Assembly (NCBI GenBank): GCA_947247005.1
Contig: OX365947.1
Location: 35,048,760-35,112,759 of the forward strand
Length of the DNA stretch: 64,000 nt
Source of the DNA: Spisula solida
Lineage: Eukaryota; Mollusca; Bivalvia; Venerida; Mactridae
Direction: 5' to 3'
Shown here: positions 35,916 through 47,954 of the stretch, piece after piece
How the letters are laid out: each line of letters starts with the position of its first letter
Numbering within the stretch: position 1 is the stretch's first letter
Program-made: the position numbers and the translations under genes
Notes under the pieces: generated by a model
What the model saw: only the letters and a program-made list of their open reading frames with translations
The model's database searches: none
Told to the model about the DNA's origin: nothing

Positions 35916-36141
35916 ATCTGTTTTCAATGTTATTGAATGGTGTAGTGTTTTGTTTAGAACTGTGAGGTGGCATGTTATCACTCTTAATGATATTTGACGT
36001 AGTTCTGCGCTTTCAAGAAGTGAAAACTTTAGACTTGCTGTTAAGCGTAGCATGATAACGTTAATTCGTTGTTTTTTCTGAATAAAATACAAATAACTAG
36101 AACAACTAACTAGAGAAAAAGAAAAACAAATGTGCACTTAC

Positions 36142-36335
36142 ATAATTAGTATTCCATTCTGATTTGCAATCTTGTTCCGTTGTGTATGTAAAATTCGTTT
36201 CACTCATAGGTACTCCATCAACCTTCCACTCGTATCGCGTCTCAGGAACACTAAAGGTTAAACAATACAGTTCAGCTTTATTGTTCTTTGAATTGGGAAT
36301 AGATCCGGATCCATGCACAGATAGCAGTGGGGGAT
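36142..36335 (-). CDS. Ig-superfamily receptor, Ig domain first half
   Basis: Exon of 194 bases, phase 1 after 'tttgttgcag' and phase 0 at GTAAGTGC. It encodes PPLLSVHGSGSIPNSKNNKA, then ELYCLTFSVPETRYEWKVDG, giving the first cysteine and a tryptophan 12 residues later. The domain continues at 34,556-34,703. An extra cysteine (EQDCKS) lies before the split. A second Cys pair is possible with YKYRC in the next exon, which would be unusual for a standard Ig fold. Confidence 0.85.
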
Positions 36336-36509
36336 CTGCAACAAAAAATGGAACGTGTTTAAAGTCAGTTATAAGTCGATTTTTTACAACACGTCGCATG
36401 TATTTTGACGGTGAATATTCCTTGGAGGGACCGATGCAATGATAGTGGTTTAATAGTCGTGTTTATAACGCTTTAACAAGTCGTGTACTGACACAGCAAT
36501 TAATGTTAC

Positions 36510-36689
36510 CCGTAGGAGAAGCAGGCTGATCGCATTACTACAGGTGAAGCAGATGACCTTCGACAGCTCAGAATTATCCGGCTCTACTACTATAGTACAT
36601 TTGGATACATCATTGGTCAAATAGTTCCTGCGAGCAAATGATGTACCGACTTCATTTGACAGAGAATTGACAGGATCATTGCCTTCTAT
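36510..36689 (-). CDS. Candidate Ig second-half exon with a phase problem
   Basis: After an 'attatgcag' acceptor one frame is open for 180 bases. It encodes IEGNDPVNSLSNEVGTSFAR, then NDVSKCTIVVEPDNSELSKV and ICFTCSNAISLLLLR, before a possible GTAACA donor. Entry in phase 0 and a pattern ending E-L-S-K-V-I-C suit the second half of a split Ig domain. However, this donor leaves phase 0, while the next exon (36,335) needs phase 1. The only phase 1 donor (A|GTAATG, inside the codons after CFTC) would remove the last strand. No first-half exon was found upstream. It may be decayed or skipped. Confidence 0.5.
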
Positions 36690-37925
36690 CTGCATAATTC
36701 AACAGCTAATGTGTATAAAAATAAACATGAAAATATCAAAATTGTGAGAGAAAAAATAAGCGCGGTAGGCCGGTAGCTTTAAAATTGGGAAAACTATGTG
36801 CACGATAATTTGACATACGAAATTTATCAACAAATTGTTAAATAATTTCATGTATAACAAACCAATTTGTAAGACACTTAATTGCATATTATGACTCCCT
36901 TGTTCGATATAATATTTATATGCTTATAAATAAAACCTCGTATCAGTTAATTAAAAGGTATTATCATAAGACATGTTTTCAGTGTTCAGCAATATCAAAG
37001 ATCATAAACCAATTCCGATAATTCCATGACAATTGACTGGGAAACGCTGTGCTTATGCAGCTGCAGTCACCTGCCGTTTAGATCCATGGTCTCAATATTG
37101 CCTAGCACTCACTGAAATTTCGGACAGTTCTGATTTCTTCGGTAAATAAACTATTGCAATGCGACAAAGACCGATGTTATCCGCATTGAATAATGGAATT
37201 AGTCTGGTTCACGACATTCTTACAAAATGCATCTTTTTTTGGATTTTTTTTTTGAAATCGTAAACCATCGAGAACAGGTCACGTGCTCCTCCATGGACTT
37301 TTTACTTTATGCTATCCAATATACCTGCGAGCCTATATAACAGCGTTCTGTATTTAAAGACGTTTTGAAGTGACATATCCTTTCCGCTACCAAAGCAGAC
37401 TAATGCAGACCATAAAAACATGGGTCGCCATTACCACTAGTGTACATAGAAGGACTGCCACTGATGCCTAAAACGTACTACAAAACGTATAGTCCTCAAA
37501 ACCAATAGCGTACAGCGTAGGACTACCAGGATTTTTTAGGTTTTGTCTTATATTTAAGCGTATTTAAAATGCTTGTATCTCGTTTCTGGATTTGCTATGA
37601 TGATACAACTTGCATTTATATTTTTAACCAAATAGTACACACTTAGCTGAAAAATTAATCTGAGTCATTTTTATTATAAAATATTGCATAATATTGTTTT
37701 TAAAAATACAAGTTTCTCGTATTTTACCGCATTTTAGTACAAAAACAAATACATTATGTATAACAATGAACAGAAATCAAATGATCCGATTCAAGTTATT
37801 AAAGGATCCTCACTGTCAAAAAATACCAATTATCTTTAGCGATTGCTTTTGGCGATTATTATCAAACTCATTTTTAATTAAATCATTAATATCTCATTTT
37901 CTACGCTACGGTAACTTCGGCAATT
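36690..37925. other. Intron; nothing clear
   Basis: AT-rich intronic sequence where the missing first half of the preceding Ig domain could lie. I searched for a 'cttac' donor complement with a cysteine- and tryptophan-bearing frame. I found only a weak candidate near 37,225-37,300 (EHVTCSRWFTISKK), which is closed upstream by a stop and has no acceptor. Confidence 0.4.
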
Positions 37926-38360
37926 TTTGTGTGTCTGCATTATACGGCTTGGGTATTCTAAGAGTCGAAAAAAGCAGATCTGCCAATGACGAGTTTTGCA
38001 GGCTTTGAATCAATGACTTACACAATGACGCTATGGTCGTTTGTGAATTTTCTGATAATGCTGCAAAACTGCACTGAGGTAATTGATTTTTTGTTTTATC
38101 TGCATTGGACGGCTTCGGTATTCTATGCTTTTGAAGATAACCAGTCTGCCACTGACGGTATAGACGTATGCACATTTATACACTATGGATGTAGTGTCTG
38201 TTTATATTGGTTCCACCATTTTAGGCTAGTTTTGTATAGTGAAAATCTCATTTGAATGCTATGGTAGTTTCAGCTTTCTCGTTTTGTCTGCATTGGGCGG
38301 CTGTGGTAATCTAAACTTTTGAAGATAACCGGTCTGCCACTGACGAGTTTTGAAGACTAA
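37926..38360 (+). repeat. Three ~180-base degenerate tandem units
   Basis: Blocks near 37,930, 38,100 and 38,285 share 'tctgcattg.acggct', 'ggtattcta', 'gaagataaccagtctgccac' and 'tgacgagttttg'. They run straight into the left arm of the larger inverted structure. Confidence 0.6.
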
Positions 38361-40189
38361 ATTCAAGTAATGGGCACTATAGTCCGGCCCCAAACCCAAG
38401 CTACCTTGCATTGTAGTATAAAGTTTTTTTCTTTGCTAATTTCAGTAGACATGACCTTTCTAATGTAATTTCTGACGGGTGCCATTCTGTCACCATTGAG
38501 CATTTTGAGAAAATTGGGGTAAAAGTTCCAAAACATAAACGAAACTGCGAATTTTTGGAATCGGTGAACTACAATGTCATTTATTATCATATTTTATAAT
38601 AATTCACACTTATATGTAATTATTAAGTTGAAGTTTGCAAAATTTTAGTGACGTGCATTTATGCAAAATGAGGTATTTTTGGGGTAAAAAATTAAAAATT
38701 ACATGGAAAAGTGCGAATTTTCGGAATCGGTGGAATTTAACGTCATTGGCCATTACATTTGGTAAATAATCGCTGTGATAGTTGTATAGTGACTTGCCAT
38801 TAAGATATTAAACACCTAAAGCTAGGCTATGGTACAAAAGGTGGTGTTTTGGGGGTAAAACACTCAAAAGTCTGAAGGAAAATTGTAATTTTTTGGATTT
38901 TGTACCAATGCAGACCTATACAATGGCATGTATCTTTTCTTTGGTGATTAATCAATATGCATGGTATTAATAACCTTACAGTTTTGATATCAAACGTTCT
39001 AAGATTGGCTATTGTGCAAATGTGCAAAATGTGCTATTTTGGGGAATAACTTCGAAATATAAAGGGAAAGGGCGAATTGTTCGAGGTGGTAGACAACGCT
39101 GTCATTTATCATTTTATTGTCGATGCGACATGTTCTTATGTACATGTAGAATTTAAGATATCAAACCTATGAGCAATGTTACTGAGATCAATGTGATATA
39201 TTGGGGTAAAATGTTGTAAAATATTAACGAAAAGTGTGATTTATGGAATCCGTAGACTTCACTGCCCTTAGATATTTTTCGATAGTAACTCATTCTGATT
39301 AATAAATATTATCTTATGAGTGGAAATAGCAATGAAACCTAATGCAAAACAGTTACTGTCGTGTGAAGCAAGTTTACAATAATTATTTTGAGGATAAACA
39401 TTTTTAAAACATACGGTGGACGGTGGATGAACACAAAATCTCAGTAGGAACACTTTGTTCCCTGCCGTATAAATGCACCTTAAAAGTTCAATTTCAAGTA
39501 TCCCTGGTCATAGAAATGACTACTACATTCTTGACATTTGATTCGAATTAAATCAAGTGATTGAAAATGCATTCGGTAGGTAAACTTGTTTTACATTGAA
39601 ATTATCAAGACCTGAGATTTATTTCGGATGATGTTGTGCAAGGCAGAGATAGATATTAATAGAGCCACGACTGACTTTTCCCTAGTGTTGAGTACCAGAA
39701 ACAGTTATCAAATCAAAATCAGCACCAGGCGCAGTAGTCGTTATCCTTCCCGCTAGGAATGACTACTGGTATATCAGACAGTGCTTTGCCATCCTCATAG
39801 AACCGGGAATACCTGTCCACAGCAATGTTAGATACTATATAGAGCATAGTATGGCTGTTCTATGCAGTGTTCAATGCCATTTCAATGACAGTTCCAGACA
39901 TCATAAATCAAGGGGACACTGTGCAAGGTATAGTCAGAACATCCCCATAGATCAAGGAATACTAGTAGGTGTTCACAGCAGTACAACTAACCCATACGGT
40001 CATACCGCTGGCACTCAACCATACAAACAACTCTATATATGGCCATGGCTTATAATCTTTACGTTTCTAGTCAGTTAGTCATACATAGCAATGACAATCA
40101 GTGTTTGGTAGTCTGTAAAGTTAGAAAAAGGTGTGTTATATACTTAAAGCATGGCTGTTTCAGGTCATATATGTAACCTATTGAGCAAG

Positions 40190-40440
40190 TAATAGCCTCG
40201 CCGTAGGGCGCACGCTTTGGGATCGAGAGGTCCCAGGTTCGACCCAACTCTACGTCATTGCTTAATTTCTCAGAGCAAATTTAACCAACAATGCTCCATT
40301 CGACCAAGGTGTGAATTGGTATGTGGTGAAGTGTCTGTACTTATTCCTGGGTGCCGTATCTCGATGTTAGTTGCACATATACCAGGGGAAAACTAGTCTC
40401 CTCAAGGAGGCTCGAACGCAGGTATCCTTAGGTAGCCAAA
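40190..40440 (+). repeat. tRNA-derived SINE-like sequence
   Basis: Head 'agcctcgccgtagggcgcac' with a B-box (caggttcgaccc, 40,231-40,242), followed by 'gtgaattggtatgtggtgaa' and 'ccaggggaaaactagtctcc'. The body looks like a decayed SINE. Confidence 0.45.
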
Positions 40441-41103
40441 TCAACATTGTCAAAGGGTGACTCAACGGCTTAATTGCTGAAAGTGGCCCGAAAACTCGGT
40501 AACTTTTTAACTTAACGCCAATTTTATTGTTTGATACCCCATAGATTTACGGATGGCTGCGTCTAGTAGTATTATGTATTAAAAGAACAGGACTGACTCT
40601 GTCAGGCTATATTTAACCAGGGATGGCTTGACAGGTAATTTAGAATCCCTATAGATTCAGGAATAATCGTTGCCATGATTCCAACAGTATTAGGTAACCC
40701 TTTTAGGTCATAAATTGCTATGCTAACCTTTGGAGCTGGGAAAGGATGTGTTACATACCCCGTAGAGCAATAAATGGCAGTACCAAGCAGTGTTGGGTAG
40801 CATATGAATGGCTGTGCCTGGAAGTGTTTGCTATCTAATAGAGCAGTGTTAGGTACCACAGAATGCATGTGACAGAAAGTGTCAGGTGACTCATGGGGTC
40901 CTGAAATAGACACTATATACCGAAGTAATGTAGTTTATGCTAGGTAGATTGTGAGACAAGTTCTGTCACCTCGTATCAATTAATCACACTCGGCGCCTAA
41001 TTCTTGATGTTATCCATCGCTACAGTGGCATGCGAAAGAAACAAGCGTCGAATTTATGCTAAGTATCTAGGGTATGCAAGGGCATTACTCCATGGTAGCA
41101 TTT

Positions 41104-41178
41104 TATTTCGTCTTTGGTATGACCGGGCCTGGGATCGAGCCTGGGACATCCCGCAATCTAAGTGGACACCCTACCACT
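41104..41178 (-). repeat. tRNA-like sequence, minus strand
   Basis: The reverse complement reads 'tatcctagtggtagggtgtc', an A-box-like word, then 'caggctcgatcccagg', a B-box. Spacing is close to that of a real tRNA, but I cannot pair a clean acceptor stem. It is probably a SINE head or tRNA pseudogene. Confidence 0.45.
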
Positions 41179-43019
41179 AGGATATCAAGGAGTAACTATA
41201 CATAACAATACAGTTCCCTACACTGGTGGGTCCCCCATAATACATAGGATGAAAGTTCTCTACACTGTTGGGTCCCCAAAACAAGTTTATGTTGAAATTT
41301 GTTTTACCTTCAATGCTAATTTGACTGTACTAATAATTTATATTAGCTCGGTAAGATAATATATCATTTGTTTGTATATTATTTATAATTTTATATGCAA
41401 TGGTGTATATATGTTGTTAAATGGCCAAAGGCATATAATTTGGCGATTTTGCTTATAAAACTTGAAGCTTGTTTGAAACTCTGAAAAACTCGCTGTAGCT
41501 TCAGAGTTTACCTTTCATTACCATAGCATTATAAAATGCCGGACATGCACTCCGGTAATTTATATTTTTGAAATATTGACCAATGAAGATCCGGTATTTT
41601 ATAAAAGTTTCTGATTGGCTTGTGTGCCTGGCTATTCTATCGAACGACGCAGAAAAGTATGAAGATACGGAAAATGAAAAAAAAAATTCACAAAAGTGTA
41701 GGTCCGGGATATCATAGTTGAAGCGACGATATAGTATCTAACTATCTATACATAACATGTATATAGCGCTATGAGTGACCGTGTCATGCAGGGTTACGTA
41801 GGTATAGAGCCAGGAATTGCTGAGCCAGACAGTTTTATGTACCACAAAGGGTAACGAATTGCTGTGCCAGGAAATTAAAGGTAACCAATACCATAAGATA
41901 AGCAGCAGTGGCATGAACCCAATTATATTAGGAATGGCTGGTGATGGTGAGTCCTTTTAATACCCTACTGGGCCTAGCAAGCTTGTACTCAGTGGTAGTG
42001 GGTACTCTATAAGGCATGACTTGTGATGCATGTATTTGGTTCTGATGAGTACCTCGTATGATCAATAATGGCGGACTTGGTGTTGATGAGTAATACAAAA
42101 TAGTTATAAAGCCGGAAATGGCTTTATGTAGTGAAATCTGACTTGTCCGTAAATTCAAAATTTTCATATACATTTGGATGTTTTACCCCAATACATCGTA
42201 TTCAGCTCAAAGTATCGCATTAGATGATAGATACCTTGAACTGCATGATGATATGTACCTCACAGTGATTTCCTATCAAGTTAAATTAATTATAACAGCG
42301 TAGTAAACCTATTACCAAAATTCACACTTTTCGTTTCAATTTTGTATGTTCTATCCTTAAATTATATATTTTGCACCATAACATGATTTAAGATGATTGG
42401 TATCATTAATAACACATTACTATAGACTATACCATAGTAATTGCAAACGTAATTTTAAAAAAAATGATCCATGACAGTGTAGTCCATCAGTTCCGAAAAT
42501 GTGCTCTTTCCGTTATATTTTTATTGTTTTTCTCCAACAATACCACATTCTGTACCATAGCCTAGCTTAAGGTGTGTATAATCTTCACCGCAAGTAACTA
42601 TAAAACTATTACAGCGATTATTTACCGTCCACCGTTATAGTCCACCGAATCCGAAAATTCGCACTTTTCCACGCACTTTTTAACATTTTACGCCAAAAAT
42701 ACCCCCTTTGCATAATTGCACGGTACTAAAATTTTGAAGTCTTCAACAGCACCTTAATAACTACATATAAGTCTGATTTATTATAAAATGTGATAATAAA
42801 TAACAATGTAGTTGACCGATTCCAAACATTTGCATTTTCGTTTATATTTTTGAACTTTTACCCCAATTTTTTTAAAATGCTCAAGGGTGACAGAATGGCA
42901 CCCATCAAAAATTCCATAAGAAAGGTCTTGTCTACTAAAATCAGCAAAGAAAAAAAATTATACTCCAATGCAAGGTTCGGTCAATTTTCGGGGATTTCGG
43001 GCCGGACTACTATGCCACT

Positions 43020-43881
43020 TCAGTGTTCTGTTGTATTCGTGGAAGAGCGTAGTAGAAGTGCGTTCATTTATCCGCTATGAATAAAGTATCTGTTTGTGAT
43101 GGTGCCTTGGCTTTTGACTCTTTTTGGAAGTGAACAACACATTTGAATGTTTCAGTAGTTTTAGCGTTTTTTTGTCTTCATTGCTACTTGTGACAACCGG
43201 AATACAGACACACAGCATGGTGGAATTTTCTTTTCAATACACAATTTTTATTGTTAATTCTACATTAAGTCTAGTCGTCATGGTTTCAAATATTCATATT
43301 TATGTTTTTATTTTATACAAGGTAACAAACCAATGATTGCCATTCATTTTAGATTATATCATTTCTTATATAGATGACATATTTTCAAATAATCAAAATA
43401 TATTGTTTATAACATCAACTTTAATTTATGAATGTTTTAGTATAGTCGTATTATGGCAACATTATTTACTGAACTGTCTATCAATGTTAGTAACATTCTA
43501 GAATGGATTAGCAACCACAAATGTGTAATGTTAATACATATAACTGAAAGTGTCATAATAAAATAACTAAAACACATAAAGATAAACTGACATAATATAA
43601 ATATGTTTGCACACCACACAAAGAATTATGTACATAATAAAATAGATAAATAGATGTTTGTAATTACAAAAGACGGTGCCAGCGTTCCATTCCACAGAAC
43701 ACCCTTTTAACACAGTTTGTAGCTGTTAAGGAATAGTTGAGAATTCAAATTTAAATCTAAGTTTACAATTTTTGTAAGTGCTTTTGATAAGACAGTACCC
43801 ATAGTTGAATCGTAAAAACAAGGTTCGGTTATACATTGTACTTTCTGATTAAAAGAATAAAGAACATTATTTCGAACTTAC
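43020..43881. other. Intron; no exon found
   Basis: AT-rich. A minus-strand frame at about 43,690-43,840 follows an 'ttttaatcag' acceptor and encodes KVQCITEPCFYDST. Its phase cannot be entered from the 43,882 donor, because phase 1 entry creates a stop. I therefore did not call an exon. Confidence 0.4.
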
Positions 43882-43983
43882 AGTATAGGTCTAAATACGC
43901 CTTCCACTCCTGACCATCGAAACCACAACTCAAGTATTCTCTATCCATCTTACCAGACACTTCAAACGTTAACGTAACATTTA
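43882..43983 (-). CDS. Ig-superfamily receptor, Ig domain second part
   Basis: A 102-base phase 1-1 exon between 'gttttcag' and GTAAGTTC. It encodes VNVTLTFEVSGKMDREYLSC, then GFDGQEWKAYLDLY. E-Y-L-S-C supplies the second disulfide cysteine, although the usual D-x-G before the tyrosine is replaced by M-D-R. It joins 44,802-44,999 in phase. The split is phase 1, unlike the two phase 0 splits nearer the membrane. An NVT glycosylation site is present. Confidence 0.8.
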
Positions 43984-44801
43984 CTGAAAACATAATTAAG
44001 ATTAATACATCGAACTAATACTGTAATACGATGTTTGTCACCAATCTGGACGATTATATTGTATATTGAAGTCGAATCTACATATATCCTAAATCTGCAT
44101 CACACGCCATATTTCTTCAAAATCATTAGAGGTTATGTTAACCAAACCGATGTTAGAAAAGTTTCCATAATTAAAATGCAGTTTTCGGATAGTTAGTTTC
44201 TTGCTTTCTCAAAATGGATTATTTGTACGACCTTATTCTTCTAAGCCAGCGAAATATTAACTTAGCCAGAAGCCCCCTTTAGTGATAACTTACTGAAGTC
44301 TTCTCTGTACATGTGGGAAACATAACTTGGTCAATCCGCTACTTTCGACAGTTCATCGATCTACCAGTTGAGAAAGATGTCACATAGGTATAAGGTGATT
44401 TTGTTTCAAAGGGAAACCATAACATGCGGTGTAATGCATCAGAACATCTAATCAGGAATGCTCATTTTCAGTTATGGATACTATAGGCATAATCATTATC
44501 CTTACAGTAGGTCAACAAGACATGTTATGCCATGTTAGGTGATTGTGGAATGGTCGCACTCTGGGATATAACCTAATGTGACGTATTTTACTAACGTTGA
44601 AGATGGGGTTCTTAAACCATTTACTGATGGGTCATGGCATTTTGGCAACGTGCGAGATGGTAAAGGCAAACCTCATTTAAGGGGGACAACGTATGACTTT
44701 AAGTATTGTTTCCTGTAGAAGGGGTCTTATAAATGCCCCTACTTTACAAATCAGAGACCCTAGCCAGGTACATGATCATTGAGAATGTTAAATATATTTA
44801 C

Positions 44802-44999
44802 CATTGTATATGTTGTCAGTAAATTGTGCGGTCGTTGTCACATTTGTGACCGGAAATGCTGTATCATTTACGAAACCAAAGTTGACTTCAGGTATTTTAT
44901 CAGCATTGGTAATTTGGCAAGTCACCACTTCGTCTTGTTCATAAACTAAGTGCAAAGCGTTCCCAGTACTAGCACCGCCAGGATTCACAATCTTCACAC
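44802..44999 (-). CDS. Ig-superfamily receptor, Ig domain first part
   Basis: A 198-base phase 1-1 exon from a 'tttcag' acceptor to a GTAAAT donor. It encodes GVKIVNPGGASTGNALHLVY, then EQDEVVTCQITNADKIPEVN and FVNDTAFPVTNVTTTAQFTD. V-V-T-C-Q is the first cysteine of an Ig fold. No tryptophan follows at the usual distance; a phenylalanine (VNFGF) stands there instead. Two or three N-x-T sites suggest glycosylation. This is the most upstream exon I place in the gene with fair certainty. Confidence 0.75.
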
Positions 45000-45002
45000 C
45001 TG

Positions 45003-47336
45003 AAATGATAAACATGTTGTTACCGGGTTTGGGAACTGTGCGGAGTTGTTTTAAGCACTGGCAATGCATATTTTGTATTCGTTATCATATACGAGGAAGC
45101 TTAGCGATTTTAATGCCGTTTTGTTAAAAATTTTGTGCATTACTACGTATTAATATGATTGATGTGTATACATTATATTTTATATTATTGAGTAAGTTCC
45201 TGAACATTCAGTCGTGATTATTACAAATGAAACCTTCAAGTGTTCCCAACACTAGTCCTGCTTATACTATAGTTAGAAGGTGCGAGATGTTTTAGAAATG
45301 ATTAACCCAATTCGACTTTGTATTTTGGTTCCAACTTACTTAGTTCTTCTTGTCCATATGAAAGGTTCGGTGATGATATCACTAACAGAAATAACACTGA
45401 AATAAATAGAGGTGCTAGTATTACATCTGAAAGTAATTTACATTATACAAACATACGTCTACACAATTATGTGCTAGAAATTAGCAGTAAGATGTTGACA
45501 GTCTAGCATAACCCAGTCAATAGTTAATTTATCTATACCAAAATATAAACCCACTCACGCACAACCGAATAAATTAAAACTGAAATGTCTCTAGGCAACT
45601 CGTTAAAATTTACACCACCGCACAGGTATGCTGAAAATTGTATCCAAATCGAACTGGATTAAAAATGCAACGCGAAGCCACCTTCATTCGGTCGTATTAG
45701 CAATACACCAGTGTGTTTGTCAAACTATTTACATTCGACATACGTTGGCATTATACGTTGTTATATAAATGACAATAAATTGATATTATGTTTGCAATCT
45801 TTTTTAATTTATTTTCTTGATAATAAACCAATAAAGTGGAGCTCACGAACACTGTCAAATATGCCTAACAACCAGAACACGTCAAGCGGACATACTAATA
45901 CATGTATTCCCAATAAGTTAGGCCTAGTTCTCGTCATTTGCTCATGTTTATAACAACCAAATATGCTGCTCAAATGCTAATCCGACCCCGCGTGATCGGG
46001 TTCGTTTCACGTGACGATCAGGTTAATGGCGATACGTAAAATCTGCTACGATGCCGTCCTCCACATGTGGAGAAGTTGTCAAATGCATGTGGAATATAGA
46101 CGGAGCATTACAAGTTAGTAAGTGGCGAGGTTTCCTCCAATAAACCAATATTACATCTCAAGGTTTATTACATTGTTGAGTTATAATAGGATATGAGTAA
46201 TTCCAAAATAATCCTGATTAGGTCAGTAAGTCGGCATATTTATCTTATAAAATGTTGTAAGATATTACTAAAGTCTAAACGCACTTTTAAAATAGTATCC
46301 TTTAAGGACGAATGCCACAGTTGTGTATGCTTATATTTCTGCGGATATTCTGAAAACATTGTTTTAAGTCTGTTTTCTCTCTCGTTTCATTGATGCTAAA
46401 GATGACAATAACCGGTGTACGAGTATCATATATTGTGACATTTAAAACTTTTGCTCCGCATAACAAAACGATCAGTATAAGACCATAATACTCTAGTTTA
46501 AGACAAAAGTCTTGTTCGTCCCAAAAATGATGCACTGTTTTATTGATACGTCTATGACATTACGCATATAACTCTCGTATGTTTTCGATATAAGGCAGTC
46601 TAAAAGTCCTCGATTTTGGGTCCTCGATTGTAGACTATCCGAATAGTAAGGTATTGGTTTATATGGTCGTTTATATTCTGCTTTATTTCTGGCTTGTCTT
46701 TCGGTCTTGCGTTGTATTTAGTTTATCTGTACTGTATTTCGGATGGTCGGCTGTTAAATCTAGCGTCCCCTTTTTACTTCGCACTTGAAACGCAACTTTA
46801 ATAGTTCACTTTCTTTCAGCAGTTTAATACCACCGAGCAATTTATTTGAGTATTGTCGGGCGAGAGTCATTTGGAGCCTATCCATTGTAAGTATATTTAT
46901 TGTATTTATAGCGAGTTGGTGATTAGTGTGTTACAACGTATTCAAAGAGTAATGGTTATAATGAATTGTTTAGTAATGCTATTTTATTTAAGATGTAATC
47001 ATGTGATATATAGAGATTGAACGAGTGAGAGATTGCTATCGGTGTGTGAGAGTGCGAACGATCGAGTGAGAATGATTGCGAGAGGAGTGTGTAAGTTGTT
47101 TTGTGTAATACAGCCTATTTTATTGTTTATTCGCCGGACGTTGTCGTTGATGTTATTGAGGTTGTCATTGTCGTCCAGACAAGAAGCTGTGTTTATATAC
47201 GAAAATGATAGAGTAGATAAATATAAATGTATGATTGAACAAAATCATTATATCTATGATACTACACGCAGTCTTCCCTAACCCCTTGTACGACAACAGA
47301 GACAAGAGGCGTATTCTGTTTTTAGCGTTTAAAACA
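45003..47336. other. No exon recognised
   Basis: Intron or intergenic DNA upstream of the confident Ig exons. A 'ctccacatgtggagaag' word at about 46,052-46,068 recurs at 47,698-47,714 in a SINE-like context, so a SINE remnant may lie near 46,000. Other open frames lack splice borders. Confidence 0.45.
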
Positions 47337-47553
47337 CTAATGTGAATCAGCATAACGATAATTATTGTAAAAATTGTTTTTCTGATTACTTGTCATGGGC
47401 ATGAAGTTTGAGTCCGATTCCTGTAATTTGGGAACAGAGTCGTCTCCCTCGCTTACAAATAACTCAAATTTAGCATTGGGACCTATGGTTTTTATGTCAT
47501 ATTTTTGTGTGTTACCCGTCAAAGTATTAAAACAGCAAAATGAAAATTTCTCT
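47337..47553 (-). CDS. Candidate Ig second-half exon with an in-frame stop
   Basis: After 'tttctacag' a phase 0 frame runs 71 codons to a stop at 47,337. It begins REKFSFCCFNTLTGNTQKYD, continues IKTIGPNAKFELFVSEGDDS and ends NFYNNYRYADSH. The F-S-F-C-C start and K-Y-D-I-K-T strand suit the end of an Ig domain. The hydrophilic remainder looks like a tail. A GTAAGC donor after FELF (phase 0) could instead continue splicing. If the stop is used, this would be a secreted or truncated isoform, or the end of a separate upstream Ig gene. Its first-half partner was not identified. Confidence 0.4.
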
Positions 47554-47591
47554 CTGTAGAAAGAACTGTGAAATTCGTCCTTAAATGCTTA

Positions 47592-47760
47592 TAACCGCCG
47601 CTGTGGTCTGATGGTTAGTGCTCTGAATGTGTAACCCGGCGGCCCAGGTTACACTCCCGGTGATACACGTCCAAGAACAGTTGAGGACTCAATTTTTCTC
47701 CACATGCATGTGGAGAAGTAGCAAGCTCCATGTTGAAATGTAAGTTAGTACGGATTAGGG
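47592..47760 (+). repeat. tRNA-derived SINE
   Basis: tgtggtctgatggttagtgc is a good A box, and caggttacactcccgg (47,645-47,660) a B box. They are followed by a body with the palindromic ctccacatgcatgtggagaa. The acceptor stem does not pair, so it is not a working tRNA. Confidence 0.6.
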
Positions 47761-47954
47761 TACAGTCCATGAAAACTGGTTAGATGAATCTGTCATTGTA
47801 CATGTATATTACTAAACAGATGTTGAGAAATGGCATACTAATACACCGTTTATGTAATGAAGTATCACATGATATTTTGTAAGCCAGTCTATAAAGCATA
47901 CATACTGAAAATATCCGCACATAACAGTAAACGTATAACAAATAGCATATTCAC

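Larger units (their letters stand above)
38374..43016. repeat. Composite foldback structure of inverted ~170-base arrays
   Basis: The left arm (38,374-39,270) and right arm (42,170-43,016) are reverse complements. Outer ends: 'gcactatagtccggccc' and 'gggccggactactatgcc'. Each arm is an array of about five ~170-base units marked by 'ttttggggtaaaa' (38,515, 38,682, 38,853, 39,039, 39,204) or its complement. The middle (about 39,650-42,100) holds degenerate ~60-base units with 'gttaggtaccac' and 'aatggctgtgccagg'. Two tRNA-like heads lie inside. A stray unit lies at 63,510-63,580. No coding frame. It fills most of the largest intron of the Ig gene. Confidence 0.75.

Noticed and set aside
35751..36137. 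128-codon minus-strand open frame overlapping an Ig exon border
   Set aside because: It covers a reverse copy of the dispersed GGACAGGG family and intron sequence. The Ig exon's own frame and splice sites explain the coding part.
36690..37300. EHVTCSRWFTISKK as the missing first-half Ig exon
   Set aside because: A stop lies directly upstream in frame and there is no acceptor between the stop and the cysteine.
37906..38255. Opposed ~89-codon open frames
   Set aside because: Both lie on the ~180-base tandem units, with repeated words in the translation. No exon borders.
40602..40913. 103-codon minus-strand open frame inside the Ig gene's large intron
   Set aside because: It is made of the degenerate ~60-base repeat units of the foldback's middle, so the frame is a by-product of the repeat.
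43690..43841. Minus-strand frame KVQCITEPCFYDST as an Ig exon
   Set aside because: It follows a fair acceptor, but the phase from the preceding exon creates a stop at the junction, and no suitable donor ends it.
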